The notes beneath the pieces were generated by a model. It was given only the letters and a program-made list of their open reading frames with translations, did not search any database and was not told where the DNA came from. A stretch of DNA of 64,000 nucleotides from Hofstenia miamia (lineage: Eukaryota > Xenacoelomorpha > Acoela): contig SCFE01000073.1 in the NCBI GenBank assembly GCA_004352715.1, positions 198,219 to 262,218 on the forward strand. The letters are read 5' to 3'. This document shows positions 11,165-23,774 of the stretch, one piece after another. Within the stretch, counting starts at the first letter, position 1. Each line of letters begins with the position of its first letter. The position numbers and the translations under genes were made by a program.

Positions 11165-12152
11165 TAGTCATTTTAAGATTGTTTGCAATCTAATGACAAC
11201 GACAAGGTTAAGTGAATATCAATAACAGCAATTTCATTGCAAATATATTTTTCAATTTATTTATTCAATATTTCCTCATTTGCACCTAAGAAAAGAATTT
11301 TCCATGAAAAATACTTACAACGCCTTATAATTTGTACTTTCATTTTGATGGTCCAGCTAAGTTTTATATAATTTGCTTATCGGGGATCATTTTTGGCTAA
11401 ATATTTCAAGGAATCATTCAAAATCATGTTTTTTGAAACAATGATATTAATTCATTAACAAGCTTGATCCATATATTAAGAAATACTAGTTATGATCTAG
11501 CAGTCATGAAATTAATCCTAATACTGCTATATTAGTTCATACATTGAAACCTAAATTGCATAAGGAGAACTTTTAATCTTCTAAGAATCCTTCAAAATTT
11601 TTGTCATTTTAAGATCACGTAGATTGGAAAATAACCAAAATATGTTGTCATAAAACTTGAAGAAGTACAACAGTATTATTTATGCCCTTGTTGCTTGCTC
11701 CTATTTATGTTTGTTTCAAGATGAACTTTTTTTGGCATTAGGGTAGCTACATTTAAATCTCAAGAATGATTTTCTTCAATTACTATTCATATTTTTTATT
11801 GCAGCAAAGTTTTCGCACTTAAAATATTGCCAAGATGATGTGCTACTTGTAAGATGCTGCAAACATTATTGTATTGCTGCACCTCTGTGCATGCTATATA
11901 AACAAGCTTTTATGTTTATCACAAAAAATAGTTATAATTTAAATTTGAAAATAGACTCAACATTTGGGCTTATTAGCAAAAGTTCTTTTAGCCTTGACAA
12001 TAAACACTTACAAACACATCCTAATCAATTTTGAAATTTTTGTTCAGTTCAGAATATATTTATATTATCTATTATTTTATTGTTCTTATTATTATTAAGA
12101 CGTATATTATTTATCGATAAACAGAAATAACACAAAAACAAATTATAGTGCA
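11165..12152. other. Non-coding, nothing recognised
   Basis: AT-rich DNA with only short unrecognised frames and no transposon ends seen. Confidence 0.45.
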
Positions 12153-12431
12153 TTAGATAATTTGACTATTTGCAAAAACACTCTCTTTTACTAAAGGCAA
12201 GCCGGTAAAGCCCTTCTCTGTATGTAAGCTTGAGAGGCGGTAAGTGATTCGAGTTTTCAAATTTGAGAGAAAAGTCCCAAATCCCGGTTCCGCTGCAACA
12301 ATATCAGTTTGATTATTATTGTTGATTACAGGTTCAGCACGGTTTAACAAAATTTGGATGTTCTTAGTACCTTGTTCAGTCATCCCCACAAAAGCGCGGA
12401 GAAATAGTGAAAAATTGACCGGATAAAGCAT
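12153..12431 (-). CDS. Unrecognised 92-residue open frame, possible exon or repeat fragment
   Basis: The frame is somewhat GC-richer than its surroundings. The predicted residues include FVGMTEQGTKNIQILLNRAE and AAEPGFGTFLSNLKTRIT. No family is recognised. On the minus strand its ATG directly follows CTAAATACAG, which could be a splice acceptor. The mariner copy at 12448-13349 lies just upstream, so any gene continuing in that direction has the transposon in its intron or was cut by it. It may equally be a fragment of an unidentified repeat. Confidence 0.2.
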   Translation of the reverse strand: MLYPVNFSLFLRAFVGMTEQGTKNIQILLNRAEPVINNNNQTDIVAAEPGFGTFLSNLKTRITYRLSSLHTEKGFTGLPLVKESVFANSQII

Positions 12432-12447
12432 CTGTATTTAGAATATA

Positions 12448-13349
12448 CAGGTAGTCCCGAAAGTTCTCTGTATTACCCCGTCATACGAACAAAAACAATT
12501 AAAATGCAAAAAGGCATATATTTTTAATCAACATAATTACCATTTACATTAATGCACATTCGACACCGCTCAAACCAGTTATCGAAGGCTGAACACCACA
12601 TATTTGCTGATATTTTTCCCAGTACGCAAGAACAGCGTCGTATGGACAGCCAAACTCGTGGCCTCGCAATTTTTCTTTGACACACCCAAACAAAAAGAAG
12701 TCAGCCGGTGAAAAATCCGGAGAATAAGGCGGATGTGGCAACAGTCGAACTCCATTGTCAAAAATGAAGTCTGTGGTGACGGCTGCTGAATGCGCTGGGG
12801 CATTGTCATGGTGAAGGCGGAGGTGTTGAAGAAGCTCATGAAGAATGGACTGAATAGCATTTCTGCCAATCCCAAGCTGTGTCTGTAGACGATTGTAGGA
12901 AATCCGTCTATTCCCCATTACCAGCTCTCGGACAGCCTCGATGTTGTCAGTTGTGCACGCAGTCGCTGGTCTGCCTGAGCGATCTTGTTCTTGCAAAGAT
13001 TCATTCCTACTTCGGAACCGCGCAAACCACGACCTGACTGTTTCATAAGAAATTGTAATGTCTGGATATGCAGCATGCAAACGGTCATGGCATTGCCTTG
13101 CCGACAATTTGCTGCGAAAGTCGTAGTTGATGAGAAGACGCAGTTGTTGCTTTTCCATAAAACGAGAAACAACACGTAACTATGATTTTTGTTTGTGACG
13201 TCACCGCGCTTATATATGCCTGCAGCCAAAAAAAAGATAGTCCGTCATACTCATCATTAACGCTCTAACTGTTGTCATGTCTTAAATGTTTTGTGTTGTG
13301 TTGTGTGTTAATAGTATGCAATAATACAGAGAACTTTCGGGACTACCTG
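12448..13349 (-). mobile_element. Internally deleted mariner element, 902 bp
   Basis: The first 28 bp at each end are a perfect inverted repeat beginning CAGGTAGTCCCGAAAG and continuing TTCTCTGTATTA. TA target duplications lie at 12446-12447 and 13350-13351. Intact mariner elements are about 1.3 kb; this copy is about 400 bp short because of an internal deletion in the transposase. Intact ends mean it could be moved by a full transposase elsewhere in the genome. Confidence 0.93.
12524..13158 (-). pseudogene. Mariner transposase with internal deletion and frameshift
   Basis: Residues 1-110 give the paired helix-turn-helix DNA-binding part: TVRSWFARFRSRNESLQEQD, then the linker RSGRPA, then a second helix set ending IQSILHELL. 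The frame then jumps in phase to LRLHHDNAPAHSA, the second catalytic Asp block, and HPPYSPDFSPADFFLF, the third (D34D) block. The DEtW block with the first catalytic Asp and about 120 residues around it are missing. Near 12625-12650 the frame slips: the standard mariner C-terminus (FDNWFERCRMCINVNGNYVD) is read in another phase and stops at 12524. The transposase therefore cannot be active. Confidence 0.9.
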
Positions 13350-13351
13350 TA

Positions 13352-15547
13352 AGTCTATTTCATTACAAACTGTTTCAGGCGTCTTAGAATAGTGATTCTA
13401 GAAGCGGCCTTCTTTCATACATTGTCGACATGTGAACACCAGTTTCACTTCCTATTGGTAGCAACTCCTAAAATTGTAACTGATAATAATCTGCACAATT
13501 CAAGTTAAGTTCAATTTCAATTTTTTAGTTATTTCCTGTCATCCTCAACTTTAATCATCACAGATCACATCAAATTTGAGTTTTGTTCGACCATGGCTGA
13601 ATAACACATCAAACTGCTCTTTAATCATTCTACCAAAATGACACACTCGGTGACAACAAGTTGTAATAAATCTTGAAATAGGTATGTGAATATCTGAACG
13701 AACAGTTTGCAATGCTTTGTGAGACTTCGTTAATTTCGTTTTGTTAATTAACTCTTCTTTCTTTCATTTTAATAATAAACATGTACTAAATTGATCAAAC
13801 AATACAATGTTTTTATTAAATAATGCTTAGTCAAAATAGTTTTTAGTAATATATGTAAATTTCGATTAAGAAAATTGTTTGCATATTTTTCAAGGTTTTT
13901 TCCTCTTAGAAATGTATTTTTTCATTGCAGTATGTGACGGAAAAACATAGTCAAATTTTCAATCATAAAATCTTCAGAATTAAAGACATTAATTGAAAAT
14001 CAATTGTAAATTTGAACCTCTATGAATATCAAGACGATGATTTTGATAAATCACGCATTTTTAGAATAGAGTTTACCGTGATATAAAATAGCTTTCAAAA
14101 ATTGCATAATTAAAATAATTGTGCTCGAAAATGTCAATTAGATATAGACGAAATTGCACAGAAATAACTATAGGTATAATGAACACGTTCTTGATTTGCT
14201 AAAATATTAATGGGTTTTAAATTTTAATGAACGATCTACGTACAAAAGCATTGGCCAATCCAATGAAAAGAGTGAACTCTGGTTTTTGATATTTACAAAA
14301 TATTTGTTTAATTCAAACTTCATAGGAAGACAGATTTAGCTCACCTGTTTTCTTGATTACTGCTAAACATTTTTTTTCATGTTGATTAAAAGATACTATT
14401 GAGCAAGTAAAAATCGTTAAGGCAATAAATCGTATTATGACATTTCACTATTGTCTATAATATTCAGATGACACGTTTATAGTCAGTTTTGTATAAGCTC
14501 ATTAAAATTAAAAACGATTTCTATTCAAAACAAGTTGAATGGACTTTATATTTTATCAGACATGCTATTGAGTTTCTTACATCATTTATAATTAGTGAAT
14601 TGGCTTTCATCCAACTGATTTGACTTAAATTCATTGGATATTACAAAATATCTTTTGGAATTAATCTAACTTAAAATATGAAAAGTTTACCTTAAAAAGA
14701 CGTTAGAATATATCATTCTTAAAGAATCTTAGAATGTTATTAATTATACTATCACTTTTGTGATAACTAGATAAACTTTGCAGGAATTTCACAATGTAAA
14801 AATTTACATTAATAATTTTAATAAAAGTTTGAAATTATGTTCAACTTAATAGAAGATATTGGTCAAACATAGAGCCCTCCAAACTTTCAAACTTAGCCCG
14901 ATTATCGTCGGCTTTTATCCAAACCCTAGCAATGTTCTTATACTTGGCGAAGAGTTTTCTTTGCAATGTTCACCGCCAGTCATTCCACAAAACCATTAAA
15001 ACTGAGAAGTTACCGAAAGTAACGTGTTATTAGCAGTCAAAAGTTTTTCAAATATTTACATGTAGCCATATATAACTAATACATTAGCAAAGTACACTTT
15101 TCTCTAGTCGCCAGTATTTATTCTGTTACACTGATGCCGTACAAAGAGTGGGGCCAGGCTGAGTAAGTAAAATCACAAAATTGAGCTGCGTGCGCCCCTA
15201 AATGCAATTTTGTTGTGCGCCACATTCGGTTGCAGGTAAAATTATAATTATAATTACAAAATAAAGACAATATATTTAACTACAAATTTAGATGCCCATA
15301 GTAAGATTTTTAGTTATTTTACAGCATTATTCAATATTTTGAAAAAAAATACACACTGTATTATATCTATTCAACTACAATTTCAATCAAAATTTACAAT
15401 AAAATCCCAATATTATCAACCTCCATTTCAACATCAGGTTAAGGTCTTATTAAATTACCTACAATTTCTCAATTTGTAGTAAAGTTACACTAGAAAATCT
15501 TATACAACAAATGAATATGATACAAGAAAATTAGATTTGATTTTCGT

Positions 15548-15600
<53 letters not shown>

Positions 15601-18600
15601 TATATATATATATATATATATAATATATATATTCAAGAATATTTTATTAAAATTGACAGATTATTTTCATAGCAGTAATCAGGGGAATATAGAAATTTTT
15701 GGTAGGGGACTACCCAAAGTTCATATTCAAATCTTTTTTTAACTTTCGATATGATTGCTATGAAACTAAACATGGAAGATTAAATTTTTCACATTTTCCT
15801 TAGGCGAATTCAAAGATGCTCTATGATTCGCTGAGATTGAATCAATGCTAGTATTTGCTGGCTTGACATTCCTTGATTTCATACATTAATTGCATTAATT
15901 CTGGAAATTTAGTATGATATAAACACGTATATAAACATATGCTAACGGCGATGTTCGGTGCATAAAATTAAAGCTTTACTATTATATGTCAGTTACCAAA
16001 AATAATCCACTAAATATAGAACTTTCAGTTATTTTCAGGGGTGCCAATAAAAATATTATGAGATTCAACTGATGTACAATTGCCGTATCTTTTCTAAATT
16101 ATTGAGGCTATTGCTCTAACCTGATTCACAGATGTTCTCAAAAAAACATTTCATTAATGTCAAACATTTTTACATTAAAACTTTGTATTTTTAAATATTT
16201 TTATAAATCTCAAGTGTTCTTAAACTGAAGCTGTCAAGGAATTTCTTAATACTTTATGGGATGCTTGCAACTATTCTGAATGTCTATGACACAAAAGCTG
16301 ATAAGCATATTCGAAGTTGAAAACACTACAGGACATTCGTCCTTAAACCACGCCCCGGATGTTTGCAACTATTGAATCTTCAAATAATATTAGTTAATCT
16401 TTTGAATTACTTCAGGCACAGCGATTCACTTTAAGAAAAATTTTAAAATTTCATTCAAGCATGCTCACCAATATATTTGTCCTTGACTCACGATGTCGAA
16501 ATTCTCTAATAGCCTTTAAAAAAATTCGCAGAGAATGTGGAAAACGGCTTTTGAAAGGATACGAAAGTGTTAAATGTTAGTCTGGTGCTATGCTAGTTTT
16601 ATTGAGGAGTTCGGTGAGAAAGAGATTCCAACAAAATTCTATGTGGAAATTTTTAGTAAATTTTCCAAGTTAATGCCACCTTGTATTATAGTGGTTTGTC
16701 AATTCTACGAAAAGTCTTTTCTCTGTTGCATTTAGTCATTTCAATACCAATTTATCAGAGTACAGTGAAAGTGGGAGTTTTTATGCTGAAGAGTACCCCT
16801 CATGAGCGTTTTTGCGCCCTACTTGCAGCTTAATATTGCATATATGTAATTTAATAACATTTTAAATATTTTTTCATTTCAAATTGCATTTGATTTAAAG
16901 TTCTTTCTAAATATCGTTGAAATTTGCAATGAGATGCTTCGTTAAGAAGCTGAACTAAATGCAAATCAAACACATTTTAATAAAAAATAACGAAACTTTA
17001 TTTTAACTGGCAATTTAAAATGTACTATTTTGGTAGTTATTAAAATATTTTCCTAATATTAAAATTGGCTCTGATCCTTAGAAAATTTCTATGTAAAAAT
17101 AAAGGCTTTTGTGGGTCTCTACTGATGTGCAAACAGAATAACTAAATTTATCCATAAGTAGTTAAAGGGAAACAATAAGCATGCATTATATTGAAAATGT
17201 ATTACTATTTCTGTTTCTAAAAAAATTTTAGGACGAATCCAAGAAGAACCCAAAAAATCAATAGGCTAATTTCGAATGATTAATTACGTTTACTTGGCAG
17301 TGATAATTGAATTAGTGCCAAATTGCATTAATAAATATGTTAGTTCCGGAAGCTTCATTAAATAAATATAAAAACTATGGAAATTACTTACGTTTGTTTA
17401 TTGTTTACATGATCAATCATAAAGAAACATAAAATTGATGTGGTCTTGAACAAAATACTTTGCTGCAACCCTCAATAAATTCAAATTGCTGCCAATAAAT
17501 TATGTAAGATTGAGGAAATTAATTAAACTAAGTCAATAGCCGAAAGCAGAACTTAAAAGCAAAGGAAATAAACAAAAATTACTTTTGAAATTCCATTCGT
17601 TTATTGAAGAAGTTATTTAAAATTTATAAAAGTAATCAAAAATCCTTTCCGAGAGTACCACGTGGATATATTGAATATAAGCACAGAGATATTCAATGGC
17701 TTTAAATAAATGCTACTTTACTCACTTTATTTGATATTTAATATTTAATATCACTATAACTACTGAAAATATAATGCTTAGTTCATATTTACTTACAGTT
17801 TTGGAAACTTACTATGCTAATAAGAATTTGATATTAAAATGCAGAAAGTTAAAGTGACACATTTTACTATATATGACATGTTTGCTTGCGATGATTACGT
17901 TAAAAGAGATTTCATCTAGGTTAAAAAATTGATTTTTAATAATTTAATAATTTTAGACACCGAATGTGTTGTCTAAGACATTTAATCTCTCTATAATTAA
18001 CAACGAAGGATTAATGAATGATTATTAAGTTTTAACCGTAACAGTGTTATGTAATTAGCTTCAAAATATTGCTGCACAATGCTTGATTAATTAGGAACAG
18101 CATAACAAAGCAACACCTTGTTAAAAATGCTTTATTAAGCATTTCAATTAAAAAATTATGTGAAAGAATGAAAAAAATTTTACTTATGAAAATTCAAATA
18201 GATTATCGATATTTTTGGAAGTGTATATACCTGCTGTTGTTTTTAATGAATGCATACGCAAGTAAACAAAATTTTAATTTGAATCAATTTTGACACATCT
18301 GGTACTTTTAGTGTTAAGATGAACGATGTATGGAACAATGTCTACTATTTATTGAACATCAATATTAATATTACATCCAATCGCTTTTGCAAGTATTGAA
18401 AATATATTTTTATATTAAAAAATTATCACTCTTACTTAACTTAGCATCAAAAACAGTGTTTTTCTACGCTTATGCATGTATTAACTTAACTCAAGCAACC
18501 TTTCTCTCAAAAGTCTTGTTTCTGGGGCCCAAATATTCGAATCTAAAAATTCTTGTAATAAATGAATGAATTCAGTCTCAAAAAATTTAAGAATGTCTTC

Positions 18601-18967
18601 AGATATTTTAAAATACATATACAGTATATCGTTCAAATTATTAATGCATATTTAAAAAATTATGCCAAAAACAATACATGATCAAACAAACTTTTTTTAA
18701 GATTTACTACAGAAAAATCGCATTACGCTAATTCTTGTTCTATAAAATTGCAGGCAGCATTGAGAGATATTTTCAAAAACGGACTTCAAAATTTAACGTT
18801 GTAAGCTTTAACAAAATTTTTCTAGCATTTCGAATTAATGCTTACAATTTCATGGATCATCGAACATGAATGGTAGGAATAGCTATTCATTATTTTGGTA
18901 ATTATTATTTTGAATTTGAAAGCATTGTGTCTCAAATTAAAAATAATAATCAATATTACTAGGATAG
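13352..18967. other. 5.6 kb apparently gene-free DNA
   Basis: AT-rich throughout, with short unrecognised frames only. It holds a compound microsatellite at 15550-15632. No transposon termini, tRNA-like folds or convincing exons were found by eye. It could hold introns, a regulatory region or very old repeats. Confidence 0.45.
15550..15632. repeat. Compound (TA)n-(AAAT)n-(TA)n microsatellite
   Basis: About 42 bp of alternating TA, then AATAAATAAA, then about 30 bp of further TA. It is one of the longest simple-repeat tracts in the window. Confidence 0.95.
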
Positions 18968-19059
18968 CATTAAAGAATGAATTGTTTTTAGTTAAGCTGA
19001 AAGTAAAATTTTAAACGAATATCAAAATTTTTAGAATTGAAGAATTAGGTAATAACAGT

Positions 19060-19905
19060 NATGCCCAAGAAGTTGTGTTGATTTAATATAATTTGTTTGA
19101 TTTTTTTCTTGAAATGTTTAAAATTATTCTCACATTTTATATCGATACTTAATTCATTACATAATATTGAACACCTGAAAAAATGCATCTTGACGATTAT
19201 TGATACTAAAATGTGTTTTATTCCTTTTATTGCTTTTGATGTAATTATTAAGTAAATTTAATGAACTTAAGTCACGAATAAATTTATGAATCATACATAG
19301 AGATTGATACTTAATAATGTGTTTCGGGACTAAAATACTATATTATGATCTTAATTGCGTTATAGACTAATGTATTTCAATATATTCAGTGCTATAAGTA
19401 TTCTGCTAAAAAAGTTTGATAGTGATGAACGAGTTTGTGCGATGTTATATTTTGAAAGAGAAATGCACAGTAATTAAATTGACATAGCACAAATGAATTA
19501 ATGAGCTTTACATGAAACATTTTTCCTACATGACAATTGTGCAAATATTTGACTCCAGATTTTTAGCTTTTTTCAATTTTTGGGAAGGAAAGTTATCCAA
19601 TTTTAAGTCATTATGTATTAGTCAGAGGCGAGTCTAGGTTTTATTAATCGGGTTTGCTATAGCTAAGGTGAACCGAAATTTCAGTTCAAAGTAAAATGAA
19701 CTAGACTCAGCAGAGGTGATAGTGGTCAGGTCCATTCTGGTTCAGTATGGTACGGTCCTCGAATATTGCGATCCTCTCGATCCGACTTTTCCTAAGATTA
19801 TGTGCAAATGTATTCCATTTATCATTCCCTTTTTATTTCAATACAGCGTACACATATTAATAATCAAATATGTACAACAAAAATTTATAATTAAAAACAC
19901 ACATN
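19060..19905. other. Misplaced duplicate contig between two single-N joins
   Basis: Single Ns at 19060 and 19905 bracket 844 bp (19061-19904) that match 21408-22251 except for one base seen (T at 19579, G at 21926). In addition, 18968-19059 (92 bp) is repeated at 19906-19997. The contig starting at 19906 therefore overlaps the end of the left contig and already contains the bracketed piece. The bracketed piece looks like an allelic or redundant contig, not a genomic duplication. Everything inside it, including the frame at 19716, duplicates the features at 21408-22251. Confidence 0.9.
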
Positions 19906-19993
19906 CATTAAAGAATGAATTGTTTTTAGTTAAGCTGAAAGTAAAATTTTAAACGAATATCAAAATTTTTAGAATTGAAGAATTAGGTAATAA

Positions 19994-20237
19994 CAGTTGC
20001 GTACGCAATGGTAGGGACACGGTAGAATGCCCTCGTCAGATTTGTAAAGTTGATTTTGATTGGTTAAATCAAAAAAATTTTCCGCAAAATATTACAAATA
20101 GTTTGAAAACTAAGATCTTTAATTGCATTTTTAGGGCTTATTTTTTCAATATTTTCAAAACATTTCACGCGGTTTCGCTCAGCTTTTTGACTCACTTAAT
20201 CATTACTGAGATGTCCCCTATCTCGCGTATACCCCTG
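19994..20237. mobile_element. 244-bp hAT-type MITE
   Basis: The element begins CAGTTGCGTACGC and ends GCGTATACCCCTG. In reverse complement the right end reads CAGGGGTATACGCGAGATAG, so the termini share CAG, TACGC, TAGGG and ACA. A perfect 8-bp target duplication GGTAATAA flanks it (19986-19993 and 20238-20245), the size made by hAT transposases. There is no coding capacity. The left contig breaks 4 nt into this element (19059), as expected if the repeat stopped the assembler. Confidence 0.8.
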
Positions 20238-20245
20238 GGTAATAA

Positions 20246-21407
20246 CAATAGAACGATTTAATTATTTTTCATTCATAAACTTTTTTGTCAAAGAATGGCG
20301 TTTTCTATCACATATCTTGATGGCATGAAGACAAGAAACTCGTTTAAAATCTTATTGCAAGTTTCTTTTATTTCAGTGTCATTTTAAGTATGTCCTCATC
20401 GTGGATTGATTTCAAATTCGAAAAGTTTGTGTTTCCAAACTGGCTTCCAGTTAATATCACAATGTAAATTTCATTATAATAATCTTAAAATTTCTACAGT
20501 CACTAAGTTATAACTACCATTAAATCTACTAATGTAATATGAATAATTGTCGTACCAAATTTAAACGGGAAAAGTAATAGAATATTCAGGAGAGTTGTCA
20601 TTCGAAGATTGATACGAGGAGTATTGATTATAAAGCAAACGCTTCTATTTGCCTCTTAAACTTTATCAATGTTATAAATTAAATTTCGAATCGTCGCTGA
20701 GGTTAACTTAAAAAGAGTTTCAAATATTTATTTTCGCGGTTATTGAAATAATAGCACTGCTTGTGCTAACTGCACAATGTCAGTGAATTGTCTTAGTCAA
20801 CATTTATAATATTCAATCAGAAAATTGAATTTGGTATTAGCTTTCGAACAAATTAGACGAAATCGCCAATGGTGAGTCGTTCTATTTACTTCTTTTCTCT
20901 GGATGTTTTTGCATAGTACTTTAATATTATATTTTGATGAGTTAAAAATTGCATTGCCAATAAATACTGCAATTTGGTAATGTCCAACATTAATGATTTT
21001 ACTATTCTGCAGATAGGGCTACTAATTATTTAGATTAACAAGGCTGATAAACATCATTTTGTAAGAGAATAGTTCAATCACTTTAGGATCAATGTTTTAA
21101 ACATTGATTACTCGAAGATTTAAAAAATATATTTTTCAATTATTGATATTGCATAAATGAATAAATTTGAAAGAATACCATGCTTGTCACATTACAAAAT
21201 CCAACCAACTATGTTATAATTATTGTTGAATTAATAACAAACATAACAATATAATAATAATGATAGTTAAAGCAAATTTATCGCTAACATGAATATAAAG
21301 TATATAAACTAACACATGACAAAAATACTTACAAAGCTATTTACGTATGCATTATTAATTAAAGGGCAGTCTTAAAATAATTCGACTATGCATTTAGTTT
21401 CTAATCT
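20246..21407. other. Non-coding, nothing recognised
   Basis: AT-rich DNA with no convincing coding frame or transposon end. Confidence 0.45.
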
Positions 21408-21770
21408 ATGCCCAAGAAGTTGTGTTGATTTAATATAATTTGTTTGATTTTTTTCTTGAAATGTTTAAAATTATTCTCACATTTTATATCGATACTTAAT
21501 TCATTACATAATATTGAACACCTGAAAAAATGCATCTTGACGATTATTGATACTAAAATGTGTTTTATTCCTTTTATTGCTTTTGATGTAATTATTAAGT
21601 AAATTTAATGAACTTAAGTCACGAATAAATTTATGAATCATACATAGAGATTGATACTTAATAATGTGTTTCGGGACTAAAATACTATATTATGATCTTA
21701 ATTGCGTTATAGACTAATGTATTTCAATATATTCAGTGCTATAAGTATTCTGCTAAAAAAGTTTGATAGT
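21408..21770 (-). pseudogene. Decayed non-LTR retrotransposon, C-terminal end of ORF2
   Basis: The minus strand reads HKFIRDLSSLNLLNN, then INNRQDAFFQVFN, a stop, and an in-frame CENNFKHFKKKIKQIILN. This fits the usual LINE tail layout of a variable stretch, a lWN-LP-like position and a final FKkxlK helix. The block carries a stop and is short, so the family cannot be set. The same sequence appears at 19061-19420 inside the redundant contig and should be counted once. Confidence 0.5.
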
Positions 21771-22059
21771 GATGAACGAGTTTGTGCGATGTTATATTTT
21801 GAAAGAGAAATGCACAGTAATTAAATTGACATAGCACAAATGAATTAATGAGCTTTACATGAAACATTTTTCCTACATGACAATTGTGCAAATATTTGAC
21901 TCCAGATTTTTAGCTTTTTTCAATTGTTGGGAAGGAAAGTTATCCAATTTTAAGTCATTATGTATTAGTCAGAGGCGAGTCTAGGTTTTATTAATCGGGT
22001 TTGCTATAGCTAAGGTGAACCGAAATTTCAGTTCAAAGTAAAATGAACTAGACTCAGCA

Positions 22060-22160
22060 GAGGTGATAGTGGTCAGGTCCATTCTGGTTCAGTATGGTAC
22101 GGTCCTCGAATATTGCGATCCTCTCGATCCGACTTTTCCTAAGATTATGTGCAAATGTAT
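22060..22160 (+). pseudogene. Possible LINE ORF2 fragment (post-RT region)
   Basis: The plus strand reads VVRSILVQYGTVLEYCDPLD. This resembles the VRS-LEY-svvWdP block found after the reverse transcriptase in many non-LTR elements. It is short and unsupported on either side. It occurs again at 19713-19810 only because of the redundant contig. Confidence 0.3.
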
Positions 22161-22449
22161 TCCATTTATCATTCCCTTTTTATTTCAATACAGCGTACAC
22201 ATATTAATAATCAAATATGTACAACAAAAATTTATAATTAAAAACACACATATCATTCGACACATTATAATTAAATATCAACGCCAAGTAATTTAATTGC
22301 TGTTTGTAATGTCATTATGTATCAACTTCGGCAAAAACACTGATTTATCAGATATACCATGCCGGCCAAAAGTTGCGCATAATATCGTTATATATTTGCT
22401 AAATCCTAATTTTTTTAATGTACAATAACATAATATATTATATACAATG

Positions 22450-23528
22450 CAGTGGCGTGCAGTGCACATATTAATGGGGGAAGCGGAATATGATATAATC
22501 ATAAAATTTATATGTTTGTATTGCAAATGTTGTATATAACTTTAATTTCAAGCATATAAATCATTAACTAAAAAATTTCCCAGATAATATAAACAATTAG
22601 CGATGCTCACAATGCAATTGACGTTATGTCGCTCAATTATCTTGAATATCATATTTGTAGTGTGAAAATTTATAAGAAAAATCTTGACAAAATGACGAAT
22701 TGAGTCAGTGTATTACAGTTTATTACAGATAGTCAGTTTTAAAGGTTTTGAAACTTATCAATATAGGTTAGCCAAATACAAAAATTTACATTTGAATTTA
22801 CTAAATTGACTGTATTTACTTCAACATTTATTTATTTCTATTTTAATGTTATTTCTATACATCCATTTTTGTAAATTAACTGAAATTTTCTTGTGATTGT
22901 TAAGTAGAAAATCTAATTTTGAAAGTTCCATTTTGATTGTCATCAATTATAAGTGATTTGGAGGCTAAATTGCAGTTCTAGTTTAAAATTTCAATCACCA
23001 TTGTCTCCTCGACAACATATATCATTGAACAATCCCGCGGTAAGATTTCTGCGGTTCTCTCGTAGTATTTCCGAATTTTGATTGGTTGGAGATTTTGTCA
23101 ATTACGTTAACAAAGTGTGATAAAGGAAGCGGCAGACAGTGGCGCAGACTGTTTTCAGTTGTAATTGAGAACATTTATTTTTATCAATACCAATTATCAC
23201 AGTCGAGCAATTATTAGGACGCAAATTTAAGTAATAGGATATTGATTATTATTGATGTTCATAATATTAAATCAATTATTAAGAAACTCATATAGTTCAA
23301 TTGTTCAACAAGAAAAAACCTACCCAAAATACAGTATTTTACATTATTTAAATGACGAAAATGAACAGTAATTAGTTTAATATTTAGAATTTATAAGAAA
23401 AGGAAATTTAAAAGAATTGGAAAATTATAAATATGTTGTGTAAACATAAATATTTTTTCTTCATTTGTTCAAATAAATTTCAATGGGCAAGCGGCGCTTA
23501 CCTTGCTTACCCTTAATGCACGCCTCTG
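22450..23528. mobile_element. Non-autonomous hAT element, 1079 bp
   Basis: The left end reads CAGTGGCGTGCAGTGCACAT. The right end in reverse complement reads CAGAGGCGTGCATTAAGGGT. The CAG(T/A)GGCGTGC termini are characteristic of hAT elements. Flanking 8-mers ATACAATG (22442-22449) and ATACAATA (23529-23536) are a target duplication with one change. No transposase frame exists inside, so it depends on another hAT enzyme. The similarity between the termini is limited to about the first dozen bases. Confidence 0.78.
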
Positions 23529-23536
23529 ATACAATA

Positions 23537-23690
23537 ATATAATGGTAAGAGTAATATTGTTAGAATAACAGTATTTAGTTGAACCACGTTTTGTCATTAG
23601 CACTGCCTCAATACGATTGGGGCTACACTCCACAAGAGTACGGCAGCATTCCGGTTCAGCCAACCTTGCTTGATCTTCTCTATCAAATCT
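23537..23690 (-). pseudogene. Tc1-like transposase C-terminal remnant
   Basis: The minus-strand frame includes LVECSPNRIEAVLMTKRGST followed by KYC. This matches the usual Tc1/mariner C-terminus, lv-SMPrRi-avi-akGG-TkY. The frame continues upstream to 23774, but those residues are not recognisable as the catalytic core, and no inverted repeats were found. The hAT element ends just 3' of it, so it may have been cut by that insertion. Confidence 0.4.
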
Positions 23691-23774
23691 TTTTATGATG
23701 AAGGATGTAGATTTGCAATCTTTTTCTTCATCAGTCCCCAACAATTCACTTTGTTCAAGCCAGATCGTGAACAA

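Noticed and set aside
19716-19952. 78-residue frame similar to the one at 22063
   Set aside because: It lies in the redundant contig and reads through the N join; it is the same locus counted twice.
18968-22251. A genuine 844-bp genomic duplication
   Set aside because: The single Ns at both borders and the matching 92-bp overlaps fit a scaffolding artefact much better.
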